Positions 1 to 4,328 of a stretch of DNA of 5,290 nt are shown piece after piece. This stretch comes from Scatomorpha pullicola (lineage in GTDB: Bacteria > Bacillota > Clostridia > Oscillospirales > Oscillospiraceae). The stretch lies in the NCBI GenBank assembly GCA_018716545.1, contig DVJU01000224.1:1-5290 (forward strand), written 5' to 3'. A program made the position numbers and the translations under genes. The notes under the pieces were generated by a model that did not search any database, was not told the DNA's origin, and saw only the letters and a list, made by a program, of their open reading frames with translations. Numbering within the stretch: position 1 is the stretch's first letter; each line of letters begins with the position of its first letter.

Positions 1-54
1 GCCGAACAGGGCGTTCAGGCCGGTTCCAAGTCCCTTTTTGGCTGCCAAGTTCAC
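1..54 (-). CDS. parB: ParB/Spo0J-family chromosome partitioning protein, N-terminal fragment (cut by window edge)
   Basis: Only the first 16-18 codons are visible; the rest lies left of position 1. The minus strand reads KKGLGTGLNALFG after a short leader, which is the conserved N-terminal arginine/lysine-glycine-leucine stretch of ParB/Spo0J proteins. In the family this segment contacts ParA and stimulates its ATPase, and the following domains bind parS and CTP. Two starts are possible. GTG at 54-52 overlaps the parA stop as GTGA. TTG at 48-46 would give MAAKKGLGTGLNALFG, closer to the usual family N-terminus. A long purine-rich ribosome binding site (AGGAGGGAGGA, 65-55) inside the last parA codons serves either start, with spacers of 5 nt for GTG from its first half and 7 nt for TTG from its second half. 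The overlap implies translational coupling to parA. The identification rests on the motif and on its place directly after parA. Confidence 0.85.
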   Translation of the reverse strand, partial: MNLAAKKGLGTGLNALFG

Positions 55-806
55 TCCTCCCTCCTGATAAGCTCATCGGCCAGGTGCAGGTAAGCTCTGC
101 TCCCGCGCGACATCCTGTCGTACTTTATCACGGGCATACCGTGGCTGGGGCTTTCGGCTATGCGCACTGCGCGCGGTATGCGCGTCTTGTACACACTGTT
201 GCCGAAAAACTTCTCCACTTCGGCGGCCACCTGCTCCGAGAAGTTGGTGCGGGAGTCGTACATCGTCAGCACTATGCCCTGCACCTCAAGCTCCGGGTTG
301 AAGGTGCGCTTCGTCAGCTTCACGGTGGTCATCAAGTCCGCTATGCCCTCCAGCGCGTAGTATTCACACTGCACAGGTATGAGCACGCTGTCCGCCGCGG
401 CCAGCGCGTTGACGGTCAGCAGTTCCAGCGAGGGTGGACAGTCCACAAATATGTAGTCATACAGCTCCCGCGCCGGGACAAGTGCGGTCTTCAGCACGTA
501 TTCCCGCGCCTGCATGTCCACAAGCTCCACGGTCGCGCCGGACAGCTCGCGGTTGGCGGGAAGAACGTCGCCGTAGGGAGTCTGCTCTATGCACTCCGCC
601 AGAGCGGTTCCGCGCACCAGCAGGTCGTATACGTTCGGCATCCGGTCTTTGGAGACGCCCATGCCCGATGTACTGTTCCCCTGCGGGTCGCAGTCGACCA
701 GCAGCACCTTGCGGTTGCGCTTTTTCAGGGCAGCGACCAGGTTGATGCAGGTCGTGGTCTTGCCCACGCCGCCCTTCTGATTGGCGACAGCTATGATCTT
801 GCCCAT
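51..806 (-). CDS. parA: ParA/Soj chromosome partitioning ATPase
   Basis: This 251-residue protein has the usual length for chromosomal ParA/Soj. It carries the deviant Walker A motif KGGVGKTT (residues 11-18, with signature lysine K11 and P-loop lysine K16), the A' motif VDCDPQGN (37-44, with D40 at the position of the hydrolysis aspartate in Bacillus Soj), and the Walker B stretch FVDCPPSLELLT (120-131). Proteins of this family dimerise with ATP, bind DNA non-specifically, and are released by ParB, which moves or positions origins; Soj also modulates DnaA. An open frame extends upstream to an ATG at 863, but I chose the ATG at 806. It follows an AGAGGG ribosome binding site by 5 nt and gives the family N-terminus MGKIIAVANQKGG, and the upstream ATG lies outside the likely transcript because the promoter is at 832-860. 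parB follows with overlapping stop and start. Confidence 0.97.
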   Translation of the reverse strand: MGKIIAVANQKGGVGKTTTCINLVAALKKRNRKVLLVDCDPQGNSTSGMGVSKDRMPNVYDLLVRGTALAECIEQTPYGDVLPANRELSGATVELVDMQAREYVLKTALVPARELYDYIFVDCPPSLELLTVNALAAADSVLIPVQCEYYALEGIADLMTTVKLTKRTFNPELEVQGIVLTMYDSRTNFSEQVAAEVEKFFGNSVYKTRIPRAVRIAESPSHGMPVIKYDRMSRGSRAYLHLADELIRREE

Positions 807-831
807 GTCATCCCTCTTTTCTGTACCTCGT

Positions 832-860
832 ATTATAGCAGGATTGGCCTTGCGTTTCAA
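832..860 (-). promoter_or_regulatory. Sigma-A promoter of parA(B)
   Basis: On the minus strand TTGAAA (860-855) is followed after exactly 17 bp by a perfect TATAAT (837-832). Transcription should start near 825, giving a leader of about 19 nt that contains the AGAGGG ribosome binding site. The -35 box is separated by only 2 bp from the parS-like palindrome at 863-878, so ParB bound or spreading there could affect this promoter. The element match is seen directly; the regulation is inferred. Confidence 0.85.
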
Positions 861-862
861 CA

Positions 863-878
863 TGTTTCACGTTAAACA
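863..878. promoter_or_regulatory. parS: parS-like site 1 (ParB-binding palindrome), adjacent to the parA promoter
   Basis: TGTTTCACGTTAAACA matches the bacterial parS consensus TGTTTCACGTGAAACA at 15 of 16 positions; the single mismatch is T for G at position 11, which breaks one half-site. It sits 2 bp upstream of the parA -35 box. parS is the loading site for ParB/Spo0J clamps and is usually found close to oriC. Its presence next to a parAB operon strongly supports the assignment. Confidence 0.85.
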
Positions 879-891
879 TTCTGTCAGCCCC

Positions 892-917
892 GCTGAGGTT
901 TCACGTGAAACCTCAGC
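892..917. promoter_or_regulatory. parS: parS-like site 2 within a 26-bp perfect palindrome overlapping the gpr stop
   Basis: The 14-bp core GTTTCACGTGAAAC (898-911) is a perfect parS core. The outermost consensus pair T/A is replaced by G/C, giving 14 of 16 matches over 897-912. The symmetry continues outwards without mismatch to 892-917 (each arm is GCTGAGGTTTCAC or its complement), longer than parS requires. The gpr stop codon (915-913) lies in the right arm. The centres of the two parS-like sites are 34 bp apart. As RNA the palindrome could fold into a hairpin, but no T tract follows on the minus strand, so it is not a standard intrinsic terminator. Confidence 0.88.
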
Positions 918-1755
918 TCTTGAGCAGGTCAATGTCTGCTATCGTCAGCCCGTCGTGCAGCGCGAGGTTCACGGCGTAGCCTATGAGCTTCGCCAGCGAG
1001 CGCACGGAGGCGTCTATGTCTCGCGGCGTGACGAACATCCCCTTCGCCGCCTCCTCGTCCGAGAACGCAGCGGCGTCTACCACGGTCGGCACGCCGATGG
1101 CTATGACGGGCACGCCGAGCGTTTCGAGGCTGAGCGCGGCTCTGTCGTTGCCAACGCCGGAGCCGGGGACGATGCCCGCGTCGGTGAGCTGTATCGTGGC
1201 GCAGAGCCTGTCCAGCGACGCGGCGGCGAGGGCGTCTATGGCTATTACCTGGGCTGCGCGCACGCGCTCGCAGACGGACTTTATCATCTCAGCGCTCTCG
1301 ATGCCCGTAGTGCCGAGCACTCCCGGGCGGACGGCGCAGACGGGGGACAGTCCCTCAAACTCCTGCGGCATGGTGCGCTTGAGGTGCCGGGTGGCGAGGG
1401 TGTACTCCACCGCCAGCGGCCCGACCGCGTCGGGCGTCATGGCCGCGTTGCCCAGCCCGGCAACCAGCGTCAGCTCGCCCGGCTTCGGCAGCAGTTCGCG
1501 CAGCAGCTCGGCGAGGGTCTGCGCCCCGTCGGCGAAGGACTCCGGCCTGCGCTCAGCCAGCGCGCGGGCGGAGACTGTGATATAGCTGCCAACAGGTTTA
1601 CATAACTTCTCAACGCCCCGCTCATCGAGTATGTCCACGCGAGTGACGTCAAAGCCGCGGGTCTGCCACTCGCCGGCGCGGACGCCCTGAAGCTCGCCTG
1701 AGCCGGCGTTTTCGCGCATTTCGGCGGCGAGGTCGGTGCGGAATTTTCCAGTCAT
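913..1755 (-). CDS. gpr: GPR spore germination protease (peptidase family A25)
   Basis: GPR is an atypical aspartic endopeptidase, made in the forespore as a zymogen, that degrades small acid-soluble spore proteins at germination. Family motifs are clear: RTDLA near the N-terminus (6-10), GLGN then TPDAVGP (100-103, 107-113), TRHL (122-125), AIDALAA (172-178), and GSGVGN (198-203). D109 and D174 align with the two catalytic aspartates D127 and D193 of the Bacillus megaterium enzyme. I chose the ATG at 1755 because the conserved RTDLA follows within five residues and an AAGGG ribosome binding site lies 11 nt upstream. The frame is open to an ATG at 1902, but that extension has no family similarity and crosses the rpsT promoter region. 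At 280 residues it is shorter than the roughly 370 of Bacillus GPR, with almost no N-terminal propeptide. It is divergent from rpsT, as in Bacillus, and is followed by parA with no clear terminator. Confidence 0.95.
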   Translation of the reverse strand: MTGKFRTDLAAEMRENAGSGELQGVRAGEWQTRGFDVTRVDILDERGVEKLCKPVGSYITVSARALAERRPESFADGAQTLAELLRELLPKPGELTLVAGLGNAAMTPDAVGPLAVEYTLATRHLKRTMPQEFEGLSPVCAVRPGVLGTTGIESAEMIKSVCERVRAAQVIAIDALAAASLDRLCATIQLTDAGIVPGSGVGNDRAALSLETLGVPVIAIGVPTVVDAAAFSDEEAAKGMFVTPRDIDASVRSLAKLIGYAVNLALHDGLTIADIDLLKS

Positions 1756-1790
1756 AGTGCGCTCAGCCCTTTCAAACACAAGATGCTGTA

Positions 1791-1820
1791 TATTCTTTGT
1801 TTTGAGGCCGGGCTTATTCA
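1791..1820 (-). promoter_or_regulatory. Weak sigma-G-like promoter candidate for gpr
   Basis: gpr is transcribed in the forespore by sigma-G in Bacillus. Upstream of this gpr the minus strand has TGAATA (1820-1815), which equals the sigma-G -35 consensus. After 17 bp comes AAGAATA (1797-1791), which matches only 4 of 7 positions of the -10 consensus CATACTA but keeps its TA end. No good sigma-A promoter was seen for gpr in this interval. The call rests as much on known gpr regulation as on the sequence. Confidence 0.3.
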
Positions 1821-1849
1821 AAATCCGTCGGGAAAAAGTCAAAAAGCTC

Positions 1850-1878
1850 TTGATTTTTGTGAAGCCAGATGGTAAAAT
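1850..1878 (+). promoter_or_regulatory. Sigma-A promoter of rpsT
   Basis: TTGATT (1850-1855) is followed after 17 bp by TAAAAT (1873-1878), in an A+T-rich interval that contrasts with the surrounding G+C-rich coding DNA. Predicted transcription starts near 1885 and leaves a leader of about 50 nt before the rpsT ATG. An A-rich stretch just upstream (1833-1845) could act as an UP-like element, which would suit a ribosomal protein gene. Confidence 0.75.
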
Positions 1879-1912
1879 AACAGTCCGTGAGTGCATAACC
1901 ACGTAATTTTAT

Positions 1913-1924
1913 AGGAGGAGGTGG
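1913..1924 (+). promoter_or_regulatory. Extended ribosome binding site of rpsT with long spacing
   Basis: AGGAGGAGGTGG contains two overlapping AGGAGG registers. The downstream one (AGGAGGTG, 1916-1923) is a near-perfect complement to the 16S 3' end. The distance from its AGGAGG core to the ATG is 13 nt, longer than the usual 5-9. The ATG at 1935 is still the only possible start, because an in-frame TAG lies at 1929-1931. Confidence 0.75.
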
Positions 1925-1934
1925 CAAATAGAGC

Positions 1935-2195
1935 ATGCCCAATATCAAGTCTGCTATGAAGCGTGACGCCAAGAGCAAGGTGGAGAACGCCCGCAACCGT
2001 GCGCGCAAGACCGCGCTCAGGACCGTCATGAAGAAGTTCGATGCGGCAGTAGCCGAGGGCAACAAGGAGGCAGCTGCCAGCACCTATAAAGTTGCTGTCA
2101 AGTCCGTCGACCGCGCTGCGGCCAAGGGACTCATCCACAAGAACAACGCCGCGCACAAAAAGAGCACCATGACTCAGAAGCTCAACGCGATGTAA
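1935..2195 (+). CDS. rpsT: 30S ribosomal protein S20
   Basis: This 86-residue, lysine- and alanine-rich protein starts MPNIKSAMKRD and has the S20 signatures NARNRARKTALRT (residues 18-30) and KGLIHKNNAAHKKS (64-77). It matches the family in length (about 85-90). S20 is a primary 16S rRNA-binding protein of the small subunit, formed of long helices, and stabilises the lower body of the 30S particle. It is the only plus-strand gene here. It has its own sigma-A promoter and a terminator 5 nt after its stop codon, so it is probably monocistronic. The divergent pairing with gpr is conserved with Bacillus. I saw no leader structure that would show autoregulation. Confidence 0.97.
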   Translation: MPNIKSAMKRDAKSKVENARNRARKTALRTVMKKFDAAVAEGNKEAAASTYKVAVKSVDRAAAKGLIHKNNAAHKKSTMTQKLNAM

Positions 2196-2200
2196 GTCGT

Positions 2201-2233
2201 TTAAAAGGCCGCCCGGACAGGGCGGCCTTTTAA
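2201..2233. terminator. Bidirectional intrinsic terminator between rpsT and fbp
   Basis: The stem arms TTAAAAGGCCGCCC (2201-2214) and GGGCGGCCTTTTAA (2220-2233) pair over 14 bp around the 5-nt loop GGACA. The G+C core is flanked by A4 on one side and T4 on the other, so each strand shows a G+C-rich stem followed by a short T run. It therefore serves rpsT (plus, stop at 2193-2195) and fbp (minus, stop at 2250-2248). Confidence 0.9.
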
Positions 2234-2247
2234 CGTTTTTATACGGC

Positions 2248-4128
2248 TCAGAACTGAGACAGCTCTCCGCTGCGGTAGAGCTCAAGCAGCTCGCGCAGGG
2301 CGGTTATCCTGCGGCGGAGCGTCACTCCCTCGTCGGTGTCAGCTATGTAGCGCCGGCGGGGGAATTGTTCTATGGAGACGCTGTCGCTCTCCATGTCGGC
2401 GTTGTCGCTGAGCACCTTTGCAATGCCCTCGAAGGGGCGGTGGCTCTTGAGCCGGATGCCGTGGGAGCTGTAGATCAGCGTGTAGCCCGCTATGCCCGTG
2501 GTCTTCTGGTACGCCTTGCAGAAGCCGCCGTCTATCACGAACAGCTTGCCGCCGGCCTTGACCGGGCTCTCGCCCTTTTTGGCCTTGACGGGGGTATGGC
2601 CGTTGATGATGTGGCCGCTGTCCGGGTCAAGCCCGAACTCGGCGAGTATCATGCGCGCCGTGTCCTCGTCGTCCCAGTAGCGGAAGTAGGGGTTGCGCGG
2701 CTCAGCCCAGGTGCTCTCGTCGTCGACCATCGCGCGCTCGAACGTGTGGAACACGCGGCCGGAGAAGGGACTGTCGTTGCCGCACCAGAGGTACCACATC
2801 ATGTCCAGCGCGCTCTCGTCGCCGCTGACCCATGCGCTCTTGACCACGGCGTCGGCGTAGTCCATCAGCGCCTTGCCGGAGTACCACCTGCCGCCGTGGC
2901 GGACGCGGGCAAACTTGCCGTCCTCCGTCAGCGGTATGCAGCCGTGGAACAGCAAATTTCCGTTGCAGGTGAGATAGGTGCTGCCGCGCTGGTATATGAA
3001 GTCCAGGTGCCGGCGGAGCGCCTGGCTGTCGCCGAAGGCGTCGACGTACTCGTCCACGAGCGCGCTCTCCTCGGCAGACAGTTTGTAGGGGTCGGCGGGG
3101 TCGATGGTCGGCAGGTGGGCGGTGTTCAGCGGATAGACGCCCGAGTCCAGGCTCACCGTCCAGTTGTCGTAGTCTATGCGGTTGAGCATCAGCCGGTCGT
3201 CCATGTTGTAGCCGGGGTGGCGCATGATGACCTGACCCTCCAGCTTGAAGCCGAGGACGGACAGCGCCAGCTTGCGCGTCTTCTTGTCCGCGGAGCCGTA
3301 AACGCGCTCGCAGAACTCGGACAGCGCGCGCAGCGACACGCCGTAGCGGCGCTCGAGCGTCAGCTCGTTGTCGTAGTCGCAGGTGATACGCAACACCGTG
3401 AACACGCAGGCCGGCGAGCCGGCCGCCGCGCCCAGCCAGAGTATGTCGTGGTTGCCCCACTGTATGTCAATGTGCCTCTGGCGCATGAGCAGCTCCACCA
3501 CGCCGGCAGGCTCCGGCCCGCGGTCGAAGATGTCGCCCACGACGTGCAGCCTGTCCACCGCGAGGCGCTTTATCAGCTCGGTCAACGCGACTATGACGTT
3601 TTCTGCCGCGCCCGTCTCGACTATGCTGTCGAGGATGGTGTCGTGATAGTGGTGCTGGTTGGCGTCCTCGTCGCGCTGGATGTGCAGCAGCTCGTCGAGC
3701 ACGAACTCCCAGCCGGAGGGCATCTGGCGGCGCACATGCGCGCGCGTGTACTTGCTGGAGAGCGTCTCGGCCAGCAGGCAGAGATCCTCCAGCGTGTTGC
3801 GCAGCCGCTCGTCCGGCAGCTCGCCGCGCTCGCGCAGGGCGGCCAGCTCCTCTCGCGGGTAGTAGATTATCGAGCAGAGCGCCCGGCAGGCGGCTTCGCC
3901 GCGCCGCTCCTCCAGCAGGCGGCGCACCTTCTCGAGGATGACGCCCGAGCAGTTGTTGAGTATGTGCCGCACCGCGTCGTACTCGCCGTGCAGGTCGCTT
4001 ATGAAATGCTCCGTGCCCTTGGGCAGCGTGAGTATGGCTTCAAGGTTGATTATCTCCGAGCACACCGCCGCCTCGTTTTTGTACTTTTCCGAGAGCAGTG
4101 AGAGGTATTCGCGCGAAAACTCGCCCAT
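2248..4128 (-). CDS. fbp: Fructose-1,6-bisphosphatase class III
   Basis: The enzyme hydrolyses fructose 1,6-bisphosphate to fructose 6-phosphate and phosphate in gluconeogenesis, in the cytoplasm. The class III form is typical of Firmicutes and belongs to the calcineurin-like metallophosphatase superfamily. Metal-binding motifs are in order: DLHGEYD (residues 45-51), GDIFDRGP (198-205), GNHD (225-228), a histidine in LLFHG (H395), and INGHTP (508-513), followed by VIDGGFCKAYQ (531-541). The split between the second and third metal motifs and the later histidines, with a long insert, is usual for this class. At 626 residues it is slightly shorter than the roughly 670 of Bacillus Fbp and looks intact. 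The ATG at 4128 follows a perfect AGGAGGT (4142-4136) with a 7-nt spacer. It has its own promoter and shares a terminator with rpsT, so it is probably monocistronic. Bacillus Fbp depends on phosphoenolpyruvate; this window cannot show whether that holds here. Confidence 0.96.
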   Translation of the reverse strand: MGEFSREYLSLLSEKYKNEAAVCSEIINLEAILTLPKGTEHFISDLHGEYDAVRHILNNCSGVILEKVRRLLEERRGEAACRALCSIIYYPREELAALRERGELPDERLRNTLEDLCLLAETLSSKYTRAHVRRQMPSGWEFVLDELLHIQRDEDANQHHYHDTILDSIVETGAAENVIVALTELIKRLAVDRLHVVGDIFDRGPEPAGVVELLMRQRHIDIQWGNHDILWLGAAAGSPACVFTVLRITCDYDNELTLERRYGVSLRALSEFCERVYGSADKKTRKLALSVLGFKLEGQVIMRHPGYNMDDRLMLNRIDYDNWTVSLDSGVYPLNTAHLPTIDPADPYKLSAEESALVDEYVDAFGDSQALRRHLDFIYQRGSTYLTCNGNLLFHGCIPLTEDGKFARVRHGGRWYSGKALMDYADAVVKSAWVSGDESALDMMWYLWCGNDSPFSGRVFHTFERAMVDDESTWAEPRNPYFRYWDDEDTARMILAEFGLDPDSGHIINGHTPVKAKKGESPVKAGGKLFVIDGGFCKAYQKTTGIAGYTLIYSSHGIRLKSHRPFEGIAKVLSDNADMESDSVSIEQFPRRRYIADTDEGVTLRRRITALRELLELYRSGELSQF

Positions 4129-4158
4129 ATCCGTGACCTCCTTAGTTGTGTCGCAATA

Positions 4159-4187
4159 ATTTTACACTGTGCCCGGGGCTCTTGCAA
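4159..4187 (-). promoter_or_regulatory. Sigma-A promoter of fbp
   Basis: On the minus strand TTGCAA (4187-4182) is followed after 17 bp by TAAAAT (4164-4159). Predicted transcription starts near 4152, giving a leader of about 24 nt that includes the AGGAGGT ribosome binding site. The spacer holds the palindromic CCCGGG. The 9-bp word GCAACCGGG (plus strand 4184-4192, overlapping the -35 box) recurs at 4230-4238; a regulatory role for either is speculative. Confidence 0.75.
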
Positions 4188-4262
4188 CCGGGTTTTTGTA
4201 AAATCACGCGCGCACGGCGAAACGCCACCGCAACCGGGCGGGCGGCGCGACGGCTGCGCAGT

Positions 4263-4304
4263 AAAAAAACGCCGGAGCAAGCTTTTTAAAGCTTGCTCCG
4301 GCGT
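4263..4304 (-). terminator. Strong intrinsic terminator of the kinase gene
   Basis: The arms at 4269-4284 and 4289-4304 pair over 16 bp (core CGCCGGAGCAAGCTT) with a 4-nt loop. On the minus strand the stem runs directly into a T7 run (4269-4263, shared at the stem base). It lies 24 nt after the kinase stop codon and insulates fbp from upstream minus-strand transcription. No T run follows on the plus strand, so it acts in one direction only. Confidence 0.93.
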
Positions 4305-4328
4305 CGTTGCCGCTTTTCCCGAGGCGCT

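Noticed and set aside
807..863. N-terminal extension of ParA from the ATG at 863.
   Set aside because: The promoter at 832-860 would place this start upstream of transcription, and the extension is absent from the family.
84..875. A 263-codon plus-strand open frame antisense to parA.
   Set aside because: It is a shadow frame of low-complexity composition; parA on the other strand has full ParA motifs, a promoter and a ribosome binding site.
892..917. The palindrome as an intrinsic terminator of gpr.
   Set aside because: No T tract follows the hairpin on the minus strand, and the centre is an exact parS core, so parS is the better explanation.
781..1605. Plus-strand open frames antisense to gpr (781-1605 and 983-1585).
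   Set aside because: They show no family similarity, no start signals and biased composition; gpr occupies this region on the minus strand.
1756..1902. N-terminal extension of GPR from the ATG at 1902.
   Set aside because: The extra 49 residues have no GPR similarity and run through the rpsT promoter and the divergent intergenic region.
1886..1903. A small CGTG...CACG hairpin in the rpsT leader as an S20 or riboswitch-like control element.
   Set aside because: Only four base pairs with a 10-nt loop; too weak to support a regulatory RNA call.
1839..2285. Minus-strand open frames overlapping rpsT (1814-2083 and 1839-2285).
   Set aside because: They are antisense to a certain S20 gene and cross its promoter or terminator, with no similarity or ribosome binding site.
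2365..4101. A 578-codon open frame on the plus strand, antisense to fbp.
   Set aside because: It is a shadow of G+C-rich codon usage in fbp. The product is a repetitive V/A/R/H/Q-rich string with no recognisable domain and no ribosome binding site, while the minus-strand frame has all Fbp motifs.
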